Source: M55B165 sp964423265
Lineage (GTDB): Bacteria > Actinomycetota > Humimicrobiia > Humimicrobiales > Humimicrobiaceae
Length of the DNA: 64,000 bases
NCBI GenBank assembly: GCA_964423265.1
Contig: CAYREF010000001.1
Location: 1 to 64,000 of the forward strand
Reading direction: 5' to 3'
Both the position numbers and the translations under genes were made by a program. Under the pieces are notes generated by a model, which worked only from the letters and a program-made list of their open reading frames with translations, did not search any database and was not told the DNA's origin. Below, piece by piece: positions 16,801-26,190 of the stretch (position 1 is its first letter; every line of letters begins with the position of its first letter).

Positions 16801-17235
16801 CATCTGGTAGATGATAAAATTCATGCCAGGTCAACAGGTCCTTATTCACTGGTAACCCAACAGCCTTTAGGTGGAAAAGCTCAATTTGGCGGCCAAAGGT
16901 TTGGCGAGATGGAAGTATGGGCTCTTGAAGCATATGGAGCAGCATATGCACTACAGGAAATGCTGACTATAAAATCAGATGATGTTGTAGGTAGGGTTAA
17001 GACTTATGAATCTATAGTCAAGGGAGAAAACATTGAAAAGCCTGGAATCCCTGAATCATTTAAAGTATTGGTAAAGGAAATGCAGAGCTTGGCTTTGGAC
17101 GTAGAAGTTATATCAGAAGAAGGAAAAGAAGTGGATGTTTCTGCAGAAGAAGATGAGATTATGCAAACAGTAAAAGATTTGGGTATTGACTTTACAGAAG
17201 AGGAAAAAGAAGAAGAAGAAATTAAGAAAGGATAA
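13879..17235 (+). CDS. rpoB: RNA polymerase beta subunit
   Basis: 1118 residues, the compact size typical of Gram-positive-type polymerases without the large proteobacterial insertions. The rifampicin pocket (about 390-440) reads GQLSQFLDQTNPLSEITHKR, then RRLSALGPGGL, matching drug-sensitive sequences. Downstream conserved blocks include HYGRMCPIETPEGPNIGLI, GYNYEDAI, the basic KISIGDKLAGRHGNKGVIS and the C-terminal GGKAQFGGQRFGEMEVWALE clamp segment. AAAGGGGAG precedes the ATG. rpoC follows 25 bp downstream. Confidence 0.97.
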   Translation: MQDNKRIQRYNFSKIPSLMEMPHLLDIQRQSFEWFKNKGLMEVLKDISPIEDFTGNMSLEFAGYSFSDIEFSADECKQQDMSYTAPLKVVTRFINKETGEMKEQEVFMGDFPMMTDRGTFIVNGTERVIVSQLVRSPGVFYDTDIDKKTEKELFMCKIIPTRGSWIEIETNKKGIAYVRIDRRRKFLLSIFLKSLGFGNNESLLNLFGPYDKEDCIKKTLEKDSTETEEEALIEIYKKLRPGEPPTVESATNLINTLFFNPKRYDFGKVGRFKLNQKLEEELDENIEARLKKIDIKMDIDPEEKFILHSKDIFLVIKYLIQLMSGIGEIDDIDHFGNRRIRNVGELVQNQVRIGLSRMERVVKERMTTQDVESITPKSLINIRPLVASLKEFFGSGQLSQFLDQTNPLSEITHKRRLSALGPGGLNRERAGFEVRDVHSSHYGRMCPIETPEGPNIGLIGSLATYARLNGYGFIETPYRKVVNGKVTDKVEYLSADKEENFVIAQATAALDSKERFTEEKVLCRSAGEVLTVEPELIDYMDISPKQLFSAAASLIPFLEHDDANRALMGSNMQRQAVPLITPEAPLVGTGMEGKVAEDSGQLIIAKDEGVIQEIDAEHIKVKYKGGKIVNHSLYKFQRSNQGTCINQRPLVKEGDKISKGEVIADGPSTSHGELALGKNLLLAFMSWEGYNYEDAIIISEKLVKEDMLSSIHISKQELEARQTKLGAEEITRDIPNIGEEVLANLDEKGIIRIGAEVKPGDILVGKITPKGETELTAEEKLLRAIFGEKAREVRDSSLKVPHGEYGKVIDVQIFSRAAGDDLPPGVNELVRVFIAKKRKISIGDKLAGRHGNKGVISIILPEEDMPYLEDGTPVDIIFNPLGVPSRMNVGQVLETHLGWAAKRGWDEKDISRAEDGSVYCSTPIFEGTNEDKIYELLKKAGLPSNGKTALYDGRNGEKLSDSIAVGYAYVLKLLHLVDDKIHARSTGPYSLVTQQPLGGKAQFGGQRFGEMEVWALEAYGAAYALQEMLTIKSDDVVGRVKTYESIVKGENIEKPGIPESFKVLVKEMQSLALDVEVISEEGKEVDVSAEEDEIMQTVKDLGIDFTEEEKEEEEIKKG

Positions 17236-17260
17236 ATTTATTTTTAGGAGGAATCTATAG

Positions 17261-20200
17261 ATGGCTATAAATATAGATGTTAATAATTTTGATGCAATAA
17301 AAATTGGGCTCGCTCCACCTGAGAAAATAAGATCATGGTCTAATGGTGAAGTTAAGAAACCTGAGACCATTAATTATAGAACTTTAAAGCCAGAAAAAGA
17401 CGGGCTGTTCTGTGAAAGGATTTTCGGGCCTACAAAGGACTGGGAATGCTACTGCGGTAAATACAAAAGAGTGCGTTTTAAAGGCATAATTTGTGAGAGG
17501 TGCGGAGTAGAAGTTACTAGATCCAGTGTTAGAAGGGAAAGGATGGGCCATATCCAGCTTGCCTGCCCGGTATCCCATATATGGTTTTTTAAGGGTGTTC
17601 CCAGTAGGATGGGATATGTGCTGGATTTAAGTCCTAAAGACCTGGAAAAAGTTTTATATTTTGACTCTTATATCATAACCCGGATTGATAAAGAAAGAAT
17701 TGATAAAGAAAAGGAAAAAATTGAGAAGCTCCATCAGGGAGCTATAGAGCAGGCTGAGGAGCTCCATAATTTAAGAATTGAAGAGCTTAATACAAATAGG
17801 AATGAAATTGAAGAAAAATATGGAACCATAGAAACAGTAGAAGATATAAAAGAAGTAGATGAAAATATAAAAACTCTGGAAGGAATTGAAAATAAGATTA
17901 AAAAGGTCAGAAAGGAAACCGAAAAGCTTCTGGAGGAAGAAGAAGAAATATATAAGGAAGAAATTGATTTGATTGAGAGGGCCCATACCTTTTTCTTTAA
18001 TCTTGAGCTTAAAATGCTGGTTTCTGATGAAGCCCTGTTTAAGAAAATGAAGGAAATTTATAGCGACTATTTTGACGGGGGAATGGGTGCAGAGGCAATT
18101 AAAGATTTGCTTAAAAACATAGACAGCAAAAAAGAATGTGAAAACTTAAAAGAAATTATAAAAAATTCAAAGGGCCAAAAAAGGAAGAGGGCCATAAAGA
18201 GGCTTAGGATTATTTCATCTTTTATTGAGTCAGAAAACAAGCCTGAATACATGGTGCTGGATATCTTATCGGTTATCCCTCCGGATTTAAGGCCAATGGT
18301 GCAGCTGGATGGGGGAAGGTTTGCAACTTCTGACTTGAATGACTTATACAGGAGAGTTATAAACAGAAATAACCGGCTAAAGAAACTTTTAGAGCTTGGG
18401 GCGCCAGAGATAATTATAAATAATGAAAAGAGAATGCTCCAGGAATCAGTGGACGCTTTATTTGATAATGGTAGAAGGGGCAGAGCAGTTCTTGGAGCCG
18501 GAAACAGGCCTTTAAAATCCTTAAGTGATATGCTTAAAGGGAAGCAGGGAAGGTTTAGACAAAATCTTCTGGGTAAGAGGGTTGATTATTCCGGCCGTTC
18601 AGTAATAGTGGTAAACCCTAAACTGGAAATAACCCAGTGTGGATTACCGAAGGAAATCGCCCTTGAACTATTTAAGCCGTTTGTAATGAAGAGACTGGTT
18701 GATGAAGGTTTTGCACAAAATATTAAGAATGCCAAAATTATGGTGGATAAGGGGACCGACGAGGTTTGGGATGTTTTAGAAGATGTTATAAAGAACCATC
18801 CAGTGCTGCTTAATAGGGCTCCGACTCTCCATAGACTGGGGATACAGGCTTTTATGCCCACATTGGTTGAGGGAAAGGCTGTACAGATACATCCTTTGAT
18901 TTGCCCGCCTTTTAATGCAGATTTTGACGGTGACCAAATGGCAGTACATGTCCCATTATCTGATGAGGCAAGAGCTGAAGCTATAATGCTTATGCTTTCA
19001 TCAAAGAATTTACTATCTCCAGCTAGTGGTGAACCGATAGTTACTCCTACTCAGGATATGGTATTAGGGGTTTATTACCTGACTTCAGAAAGGGACGGCC
19101 AGAAAGAAGCAAAGAAATTTTATACTGATAGAGAATCTGCACTGCTTGATCATGATTATGGATTTATTACCTTGCATACTCCTATTATGTTAAAAAAAGG
19201 ACAAAAAAGGGTAAAAACAACTGCAGGCAGACTTATATTCAATAGGGTTTTTCCTGATGACTACAGGTTCATCAATAATGAAGTGGATAAAAAAGACTTA
19301 ATATCCATAATTGCAGATGTTATTAATAGGTATCCAAATGAAGTAGTTAGTAAAATACTGGACAGCATAAAAGAAGTAGGATTTAAATATTCAACCAGGT
19401 CTGGTCTGACTATAGGTATTGATGATATTATCACTCCACCAACCAAAGCAAAAATTCTTAAGAAGGTGGAGGAAAAAATAGAAAAAATAGAAGATTACTA
19501 CAAACAAGGTTTAATTACTGAATTTGAAAGGCATCAGAGGGTTATCCAAACCTGGTCGCAAGCCAATGAAACAGTTGCTGATGCAATGGAGGAAAATTTT
19601 AACAGGTTTAATCCTGTTTATATGATGGCTACCTCTGGTGCAAGGGGAAATATAAAGCAACTTAGGCAGCTGGCAGGTATGAGGGGTCTGGTTGCTAATG
19701 CCCGTGGCGATATAATTGACCGGCCCATTAAGTCGAACTTCAGGGAAGGGCTTACTGTACTGGAGTATTTTATATCCACTCATGGTGCTAGACAGGGGCT
19801 GGCTGATACTGCACTGAGGACCGCAGATTCAGGTTACCTTACCAGGAGGCTGGTTGATGTTGCCCAGGATACCATGATCAGGATGAAAGACTGCGGCACA
19901 GAAGATGGCATATCCCTGTATGTTTTAACACTTGAGGGTGAACCTAATACAAACTTGGTGGGAAGGATTTGCCTGGAAGATGCAGATAATCCCAATACAG
20001 AAAAAAATATAATTAAAGCAGGCGAAGAGCTTACCGACGCCCATTTAAGGAAGCTGATACATGCCAATATAGAAAGCATAAAAGTACGCTCTCCCTTAAC
20101 CTGCGAGTGCGAGCAGGGAGTTTGCCAGAAATGTTATGGAAGAGACCTGGCTACAGGCAAAATTGTTGAAATTGGGGAAGCAGTTGGAATAATAGCTGCC

Positions 20201-21409
20201 CAGTCAATTGGGGAACCTGGAACCCAGCTTACCATGCGTACATTCCATACAGGCGGTGTTGCTTCGACAGTAATTCAGAGGCAGATTAAGTCACCGGTAA
20301 AGGGAAAACTGATTTTATCTGAGAAGCTACTTTCTGAGCTTAACCTTAAGAAAGAGGACTTTACAGAAAAAGGTAAGGAAACAATGGAGATAAATATAGA
20401 GCATATTCCTCACAAAATTATATTTAAGGTTAAGATGGAGAGGGGCGATGTCGTAGACGTAATTATACCTAAAGGTGAGATACTGGTTTTAAATAAGAAT
20501 ATTAATGTGGACGCTGGCGAGGTGTTTGCCAAGATAGTCATGACTGCCAAAAGAAAAACACATGTACATAAGCATGAAAAAACTTTTGAGGGAATTGACA
20601 TTACCAGCGGCTTGCCTAGGGTAGTAGAGCTGTTTGAAGCAAGGAAGCCTAAAGAGCAGTCGTTTATTGCAGAAATAAGCGGCCTGGTAGAAATTGAAAA
20701 CATAGATTCCAGATTTAGGCTGATAACCATAAAGAGTAAAGACGGCAAAAAGGAAAAAAGCTACCAGGTGCCTACCCGGGCAAAATTAAGGGTTGAAAAA
20801 GGCTCCAAGGTTGAGATAGGTGAGCAATTAACCGAAGGACCCAAGAACCCACATGATATTTTAAGGATTAGTGGAATAAAGGAATGTGAGCAATACTTGG
20901 TAAAAGAAATACAGAATGTATATAAATCCCAGGGTGTGGATATCAATGACAAGCATATTGAAATTATTGCCAGGCAAATGCTTAAAAAAGTTACTATCAT
21001 TAACCCCGGGGATAGCGATTTTCTACCTGGCCAGGTAGTTGACAGGCTTAACTTTAACCGGGTTAATAAAAAATTAGTGGCTGACATGAAAGAGCCAGCC
21101 ACGGCTTCCCAGAATTTGATGGGAATCACCAAGGCATCTCTTGCAACTGGCAGCTTCCTGGCAGCAGCTTCTTTCCAGGAAACCACAAAGGTTCTAACTG
21201 ATGCCTCTTTGGAAAACAAAGTTGATTATTTGCATGGATTAAAAGAAAATGTAATTCTTGGAAAGTCAATTCCTGCAGGAACTGGAATGGACAGGTACAG
21301 AAGCATAGAGCTTGTTTATCCCGGATACAAGGAAGAAGAAGAGGAAGAAATTGAAATATTACAGGAAACAGGAGAAGAAGATACTGAAAATTTAGAGATA
21401 AATATATAA
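17261..21409 (+). CDS. rpoC: RNA polymerase beta-prime subunit
   Basis: 1382 residues. The N-terminal zinc finger (CYCGKYKR..CERCGVEV, about 62-85) is followed by a long charged coiled-coil insertion (about 140-235), then YSDYFDGGMGAEAIKDLL. This arrangement is what I know from actinobacterial beta-prime and is the best taxonomic clue here. The catalytic NADFDGDQ lies at 552-559, with Asp554, 556 and 558 holding the active-site magnesium. Also present are the bridge-helix/trigger-loop region with GEPGTQLTMRTFHTGG and a second zinc site (CECEQGVCQKCYG). The C-terminus is an acidic tail. Confidence 0.97.
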   Translation: MAINIDVNNFDAIKIGLAPPEKIRSWSNGEVKKPETINYRTLKPEKDGLFCERIFGPTKDWECYCGKYKRVRFKGIICERCGVEVTRSSVRRERMGHIQLACPVSHIWFFKGVPSRMGYVLDLSPKDLEKVLYFDSYIITRIDKERIDKEKEKIEKLHQGAIEQAEELHNLRIEELNTNRNEIEEKYGTIETVEDIKEVDENIKTLEGIENKIKKVRKETEKLLEEEEEIYKEEIDLIERAHTFFFNLELKMLVSDEALFKKMKEIYSDYFDGGMGAEAIKDLLKNIDSKKECENLKEIIKNSKGQKRKRAIKRLRIISSFIESENKPEYMVLDILSVIPPDLRPMVQLDGGRFATSDLNDLYRRVINRNNRLKKLLELGAPEIIINNEKRMLQESVDALFDNGRRGRAVLGAGNRPLKSLSDMLKGKQGRFRQNLLGKRVDYSGRSVIVVNPKLEITQCGLPKEIALELFKPFVMKRLVDEGFAQNIKNAKIMVDKGTDEVWDVLEDVIKNHPVLLNRAPTLHRLGIQAFMPTLVEGKAVQIHPLICPPFNADFDGDQMAVHVPLSDEARAEAIMLMLSSKNLLSPASGEPIVTPTQDMVLGVYYLTSERDGQKEAKKFYTDRESALLDHDYGFITLHTPIMLKKGQKRVKTTAGRLIFNRVFPDDYRFINNEVDKKDLISIIADVINRYPNEVVSKILDSIKEVGFKYSTRSGLTIGIDDIITPPTKAKILKKVEEKIEKIEDYYKQGLITEFERHQRVIQTWSQANETVADAMEENFNRFNPVYMMATSGARGNIKQLRQLAGMRGLVANARGDIIDRPIKSNFREGLTVLEYFISTHGARQGLADTALRTADSGYLTRRLVDVAQDTMIRMKDCGTEDGISLYVLTLEGEPNTNLVGRICLEDADNPNTEKNIIKAGEELTDAHLRKLIHANIESIKVRSPLTCECEQGVCQKCYGRDLATGKIVEIGEAVGIIAAQSIGEPGTQLTMRTFHTGGVASTVIQRQIKSPVKGKLILSEKLLSELNLKKEDFTEKGKETMEINIEHIPHKIIFKVKMERGDVVDVIIPKGEILVLNKNINVDAGEVFAKIVMTAKRKTHVHKHEKTFEGIDITSGLPRVVELFEARKPKEQSFIAEISGLVEIENIDSRFRLITIKSKDGKKEKSYQVPTRAKLRVEKGSKVEIGEQLTEGPKNPHDILRISGIKECEQYLVKEIQNVYKSQGVDINDKHIEIIARQMLKKVTIINPGDSDFLPGQVVDRLNFNRVNKKLVADMKEPATASQNLMGITKASLATGSFLAAASFQETTKVLTDASLENKVDYLHGLKENVILGKSIPAGTGMDRYRSIELVYPGYKEEEEEEIEILQETGEEDTENLEINI

Positions 21410-21444
21410 ATAACTCTGTTTTGGGGGTTTTAGGGAATTAATTA

Positions 21445-21473
21445 TTGACATTTTAATTTTATAGTGATAAATT
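21445..21473 (+). promoter_or_regulatory. Promoter of the str cluster (rpsL-rpsG-fusA-tuf)
   Basis: TTGACA (21445-21450), a 17-bp spacer and TAAATT (21468-21473). The leader then holds a small hairpin, CTCC-AAAAT-GGAG (about 21486-21498). No intrinsic terminator separates it from rpoC, so readthrough is likely. Confidence 0.65.
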
Positions 21474-21553
21474 CTTTTCTCGTGTCTCCAAAATGGAGGT
21501 TATAAATCAACTACTATTATTTTTAAAAATTATTAATAAAGGATAAGGTTTGT

Positions 21554-21925
21554 ATGCCTACAATTAATCAGTTAGTAAGAAAAGGAAGAAAGAAAATAAC
21601 AAAAAAGAGGAAAACTCCTGCATTGCAGAATAATCCTCTTAGAAGAGGAGTATGTGTCAGGGTGTATACCACTACTCCCAAAAAGCCTAATTCTGCGCTC
21701 AGGAAGGTTGCTAGAGTAAGGCTTACTAATGGTATGGAAGTTACCGCTTATATTCCAGGTATAGGGCATAACTTGCAGGAACACTCTATTGTGCTGGTAA
21801 GGGGCGGTAGAGTAAAAGATTTACCTGGGGTAAGGTATAAAGTGGTTAGGGGAACCCTGGATACAGCAGGAGTAGATGGAAGAAAATCGTCCAGGTCAAG
21901 ATACGGAGCAAAAAAACCAAAATAG
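21554..21925 (+). CDS. rpsL: Ribosomal protein S12 (uS12)
   Basis: 123 residues at the decoding centre. It has the conserved TTPKKPNSALRKVARVRL and GRVKDLPGVRYKVVRGTLD segments. The lysines where streptomycin-resistance mutations usually occur are unchanged. It is the first gene of the str cluster and is followed by rpsG after 16 bp. Confidence 0.97.
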   Translation: MPTINQLVRKGRKKITKKRKTPALQNNPLRRGVCVRVYTTTPKKPNSALRKVARVRLTNGMEVTAYIPGIGHNLQEHSIVLVRGGRVKDLPGVRYKVVRGTLDTAGVDGRKSSRSRYGAKKPK

Positions 21926-21941
21926 GTTTAAGGAGTTTTAG

Positions 21942-22421
21942 ATGGCTAGAAAATTAACTATAAATGGAAAAAGAATTAATAATAAGGATGTAGATCCTGT
22001 ATACAAGAGCAAGATTGTACTGAAGCTTACAAATAAAGTTTTGCAAAAAGGGAAAAAGAGTATTGCAGAGAAAATAGTATATGGAAGCTTAAAAACTTTA
22101 GAAGATAAGACCAAGGAAAGCCCCCTGGAAATACTTGATAAGTGTCTGGAGAATGTAAAGCCGGTATTGGAAGTAAAGTCCAGGAGAGTGGGCGGAGCTA
22201 CTTATCAGGTCCCCATGGAGGTTTCACAGGAAAGAGCTTTGACTTTGGCTATTAGATGGATTGTAGGTTTTGCAAGAAATAGGAAAGAAAAAAGCATGGC
22301 TGAAAGGTTGGCTGCTGAAATATTAGATGGTGCAAGCAATACTGGAAGCAGTGTTAAAAAGAAGGAGGACCTACACAGGATGGCAGAAGCTAATAAAGCT
22401 TTTGCACATTATAGATGGTAA
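21942..22421 (+). CDS. rpsG: Ribosomal protein S7 (uS7)
   Basis: 159 residues, close to the usual 156. It contains EVKSRRVGGATYQVPMEV and RWIVGFARNRKEKSMAERLA, the 16S-binding and subunit head contacts, and ends AFAHYRW. GGAG lies 8 nt before ATG 21942. It is followed by fusA 16 bp later. Confidence 0.97.
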   Translation: MARKLTINGKRINNKDVDPVYKSKIVLKLTNKVLQKGKKSIAEKIVYGSLKTLEDKTKESPLEILDKCLENVKPVLEVKSRRVGGATYQVPMEVSQERALTLAIRWIVGFARNRKEKSMAERLAAEILDGASNTGSSVKKKEDLHRMAEANKAFAHYRW

Positions 22422-22437
22422 TTTAGGTGATTTTTTT

Positions 22438-24528
22438 ATGACTAGACAAGTATCTTTAAAAAATACAAGAAATATAGGGATTACCGCACATATTGATGCT
22501 GGTAAAACTACTACTACTGAGCGTATTCTCTATTATACTGGAAAAACATATAAGATAGGTGAAGTGCATGATGGTGCTGCTGTTATGGACTGGATGGTCC
22601 AGGAACAGGAAAGGGGCATAACTATAACTTCAGCTGCTACTACCTGCTTCTGGAAAGATAATAGGATAAATATTATTGATACTCCAGGGCATGTGGACTT
22701 TACAGTTGAAGTTGAGAGATCCCTCAGGGTGCTTGACGGCATGATTGCTATATTTTGTGCAGTTGGTGGTGTAGAGCCCCAGTCAGAGACAGTATGGAGG
22801 CAGGCAGTTAAATATAATGTGCCCAGGATTGCCTTTGTCAATAAAATGGACAGGACCGGGGCAGATTATTATTATGTTATTGAAATGATGAAAAACAGGT
22901 TAAATGCTAATCCACTACCCATCCAGATTCCTATTGGGAAAGAAGATAATTTTTCGGGGATAATAGACCTTATAAGCATGAAGGCCATTGTATATAAAGA
23001 TGAAATGGGTATTAAATTTGAATATGAAGATATACCACCTGAACTGGAATCAGAAGCCAATAAATACAGGCAGGAACTGATAGAGAATATTTCTAATTTT
23101 AATGATGATATATTAACCAAATATGTAGAAAATGAAGAAATAACAGAAGATGAACTAATTGTTGCCATAAGAGATATAACTTTAAACATGCAGGGAGTTC
23201 CTGTACTTTGTGGGGCAGCTTTTAAAAATAAAGGCGTACAGCCTCTACTGGATGCAGTAATTGATTACTTGCCTTCTCCCCTGGAGGTACCTGAGCCTGT
23301 AGGTGTTAATCCTGATACAGAAGAGGAAATAAAGAGGAAAACTGGTGACAGCGAGCCATTTTCAGGATTGGTATTTAAAATTATGACCGATACCTTTGTA
23401 GGAAAACTTTGTTATGTAAGGATATATTCGGGAACGCTAAAAACAGGATTAAAAGTCTTAAACCCTGATAATGACAGGCAGGAGAGAATTGGTAAATTAA
23501 TGCAGATGCATGCTAATCGTAGAGAAGAAAGGGATGAAGTTTACTGTGGAGATATAGTTGCTGTGGTTGGACTGAAGAATGTGAAAACTGGTGATACTAT
23601 ATGTGATGCAAACCATCCAATAAAGTATAAATCAATTTCTTTCCCGGCCCCTGTCCTCTCTATTGCTATAGAGCCAAAAACAAAAGCTGACCAGGAAAAA
23701 TTGGCAAAAGCTTTAAATAAACTGTCCGAGGAAGACCCTACTTTTAAGGTAAAAATTGACCATGAAACAGGCCAGACCATTATATCGGGCATGGGTGAGC
23801 TGCACCTGGAAGTTATTGTAGATAGATTGTTAAGAGAGCATGGAGTTGACGCAAATGTTGGCAGGCCGCAAGTTTCCTACCGGGAAACCATTACCAAGGA
23901 AGCACAGATTGAAGGTAAATATGTAAGACAGAGTGGCGGCCGGGGACAATATGGCCATGCAATAATCAAGTTCTCCCCTAATGAATACGGCAAAGGGTTT
24001 GAATTTGAAAGTAAAATAAAAGGCGGGGCAATCCCCAATGAATTTATAAAGCCCATTGAGGCAGGCATTAAAGATGCAATGCAAAGCGGAGAACTTGCAG
24101 GGTTTCCGGTGGTAGATGTAAAGGCTGTTTTACTTGATGGATCATACCATGAGGTGGATTCTTCTGACCTAGCTTATAAAATTGCGGCTTCAAAAGCATT
24201 TAGGCTAGCTATGAAAAAGTGTTCTTCGGTGATGTTGGAACCAGTAATGGATGTAGAAGTGGTAGTGCCGGATGAGTTTATGGGGGATGTTATAGGTGAT
24301 ATTAATTCCCGGAGGGGAAAAGTGGTAGAAGTTTCCTTGAGGAATAAGATGAGAATTATAAAGACAGAAGTACCGCTGGCTACTATGTTTGGCTATGCTA
24401 CGGACCTTAGGTCTAAAACTCAGGGAAGAGCTACTTTTACCATGCAGTTTTTGAAATACAAGCCTATACCATTAGAGATTGCTGATGAAATTATAAATAA
24501 AATGAAAGGGACAAGCATAGCTGTATAA
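22438..24528 (+). CDS. fusA: Elongation factor G
   Basis: 696 residues from ATG 22438 (MTRQVSLKNTRNIGITAHID), behind TAGGTGA. A longer in-frame extension starting inside rpsG is not supported by homology. The P-loop is AHIDAGKTTTTE, with DTPGHVDF and NKMD for GTP binding. Domain II, the G-prime insertion (about 160-255), and domain IV with RQSGGRGQYGHA follow. It catalyses translocation; the target of fusidic acid. tuf copy 2 follows after 54 bp. Confidence 0.97.
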   Translation: MTRQVSLKNTRNIGITAHIDAGKTTTTERILYYTGKTYKIGEVHDGAAVMDWMVQEQERGITITSAATTCFWKDNRINIIDTPGHVDFTVEVERSLRVLDGMIAIFCAVGGVEPQSETVWRQAVKYNVPRIAFVNKMDRTGADYYYVIEMMKNRLNANPLPIQIPIGKEDNFSGIIDLISMKAIVYKDEMGIKFEYEDIPPELESEANKYRQELIENISNFNDDILTKYVENEEITEDELIVAIRDITLNMQGVPVLCGAAFKNKGVQPLLDAVIDYLPSPLEVPEPVGVNPDTEEEIKRKTGDSEPFSGLVFKIMTDTFVGKLCYVRIYSGTLKTGLKVLNPDNDRQERIGKLMQMHANRREERDEVYCGDIVAVVGLKNVKTGDTICDANHPIKYKSISFPAPVLSIAIEPKTKADQEKLAKALNKLSEEDPTFKVKIDHETGQTIISGMGELHLEVIVDRLLREHGVDANVGRPQVSYRETITKEAQIEGKYVRQSGGRGQYGHAIIKFSPNEYGKGFEFESKIKGGAIPNEFIKPIEAGIKDAMQSGELAGFPVVDVKAVLLDGSYHEVDSSDLAYKIAASKAFRLAMKKCSSVMLEPVMDVEVVVPDEFMGDVIGDINSRRGKVVEVSLRNKMRIIKTEVPLATMFGYATDLRSKTQGRATFTMQFLKYKPIPLEIADEIINKMKGTSIAV

Positions 24529-24542
24529 TGCTTTAAATATAT

Positions 24543-25787
24543 AATTTTAAGAATTATTCCAAGACGGAAAGGATTTATAAAAATGGCTAAAGAAAAATTT
24601 GAAAGAACAAAACCGCACATAAATATAGGTACCATAGGCCATGTGGACCATGGCAAAACTACCCTTACAGCCGCTATGACCTTATGCCTTAAGGCTTCAG
24701 GGAAAAAGGTGAATGTAAGAACCTTTGACTCTATTGACAATGCCCCAGAGGAAAAGGAAAGAGGAATAACCATAGCTATTGCCCATGTAGAGTATGAAAC
24801 AGAGAAAAGGCACTATGCCCACGTGGACTGCCCCGGACATGCAGACTACGTTAAAAACATGATTACAGGAGCAGCCCAGATGGACGGGGCAATACTGGTG
24901 GTAAGTGCAGCAGACGGCCCCATGCCCCAGACCAGGGAGCATATACTTCTGGCAAGGCAGGTAGGGGTGCCCTACATTGTAGTATTCCTAAACAAAACTG
25001 ATATGGTAGATGATCCTGAGCTAATAGAACTAGTGGAAATGGAGGTACGAGACCTTCTAACAGAGTATGAGTTTCCAGGAGATGAGATACCGGTAATAAA
25101 AGGCTCTGCCCTAAAGGCAGGCCAGTGCGGCTGCGGCAAAGAAGACTGTGAGCACTGCGGCCCTATAATAGAGCTGGTAGATGCAGTAGATGATTATATA
25201 AAGACACCAGAAAGGGATGTAGATAAACCCTTCCTTATGCCCATTGAAGATATCTTTACCATAACCGGTAGGGGTACAGTAGTAACAGGAAGAGTACAGA
25301 GAGGAAAAATTACCATCCAGGAGCCGGTAGAGATAGTGGGTATACACCCAGAGATAAAGCAGACCGTAATAACTGGAATAGAGATGTTTAGAAAGCTACT
25401 AGATGAAGCCCAGGCAGGAGATAATGTAGGGCTTCTACTTAGAGGGGTACAAAAAGATGAAGTGGAAAGGGGTCAGGTAGTAGCAAAGCCGGGCTCCATT
25501 ACTCCTCACTCTCACTTCAAGGCGCAGGTTTATGTGCTATCCAAAGAGGAAGGCGGACGCCATACTCCTTTCTTTAATGGCTACAGACCCCAGTTTTACT
25601 TCAGGACCACAGATGTTACCGGATCCATAACCCTGCCCGAAGGGGTAGAGATGGTTATGCCGGGGGACAATACAGAGATGGAAGTAAAGCTTATAGCTCC
25701 TATTGCCATGGAAGAGGGCTTAAGATTTGCCATCCGTGAAGGCGGCAGGACTATTGGCGCCGGCAGTATTACAAAGATAATAGAGTA
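24543..25787 (+). repeat. Copy 2 of the 1245-bp tuf identity tract
   Basis: Appears identical to 8809-10053, including 40 bases of leader. Flanking bases differ at once on both sides (T for A upstream; TAG for TAA at the stop). Same strand, 15,734 bp apart. Confidence 0.9.
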
Positions 25788-25788
25788 G
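24583..25788 (+). CDS. tuf: Elongation factor Tu, copy 2
   Basis: 401 residues, identical in protein to the copy near tRNA-Met, including the four-cysteine insertion at about 182-193. This is the standard str-cluster location, after fusA and before rpsJ. It ends TAG where copy 1 ends TAA. Two tuf genes presumably raise EF-Tu dosage. Because the copies lie in the same orientation, recombination between them could delete the secE-rpoBC-fusA block, which would be lethal. Confidence 0.97.
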   Translation: MAKEKFERTKPHINIGTIGHVDHGKTTLTAAMTLCLKASGKKVNVRTFDSIDNAPEEKERGITIAIAHVEYETEKRHYAHVDCPGHADYVKNMITGAAQMDGAILVVSAADGPMPQTREHILLARQVGVPYIVVFLNKTDMVDDPELIELVEMEVRDLLTEYEFPGDEIPVIKGSALKAGQCGCGKEDCEHCGPIIELVDAVDDYIKTPERDVDKPFLMPIEDIFTITGRGTVVTGRVQRGKITIQEPVEIVGIHPEIKQTVITGIEMFRKLLDEAQAGDNVGLLLRGVQKDEVERGQVVAKPGSITPHSHFKAQVYVLSKEEGGRHTPFFNGYRPQFYFRTTDVTGSITLPEGVEMVMPGDNTEMEVKLIAPIAMEEGLRFAIREGGRTIGAGSITKIIE

Positions 25789-25808
25789 TTGATTAGGAGG
25801 AAATATAG

Positions 25809-26129
25809 GTGGTTGCTGCAAAATTAGGCCAAAAAATTAGAATAAAATTGAAAGCTTATGATCATGAAATAATTGATAAGTCGGCTAAAAAGATAGTGGA
25901 AACAGTGGAGAATTCTGGGGCAAAGGTTTCAGGCCCTGTACCGCTGCCCACAAGAAAGAATGTTTATTGCTTGATAAGGTCTCCGCATGCAGATAAAGAC
26001 TCAAGGGAACATTTTGAAATAAGGGTCCATAAAAGGTTGATAGATATATTAGAGCCGACCCCAAAGACGGTAGACTTACTCATGAGGTTAAGCTTGCCGG
26101 CTGGTGTTGATATTGAAATTAAATCGTAA
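25809..26129 (+). CDS. rpsJ: Ribosomal protein S10 (uS10) / NusE
   Basis: 106 residues from GTG 25809, behind AGGAGG. It has the conserved RIKLKAYDHEIID opening, GPVPLPTRK loop and REHFEIRVHKRLIDI. It works in the 30S head and as NusE, the NusG/Nus-complex partner. It opens the S10 cluster and is only 20 bp from tuf, so str and S10 are probably co-transcribed. Confidence 0.96.
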   Translation: MVAAKLGQKIRIKLKAYDHEIIDKSAKKIVETVENSGAKVSGPVPLPTRKNVYCLIRSPHADKDSREHFEIRVHKRLIDILEPTPKTVDLLMRLSLPAGVDIEIKS

Positions 26130-26190
26130 GGTTGAAAAAAATAAATAATCAAGTATAATAACTACTTTTTGTAAAGGTGAAGTGGTAAAA

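Noticed and set aside
22327..22437. Extended N-terminus of EF-G starting inside rpsG
   Set aside because: The extra 37 residues have no EF-G homology and lack a ribosome-binding site; ATG 22438 fits both.
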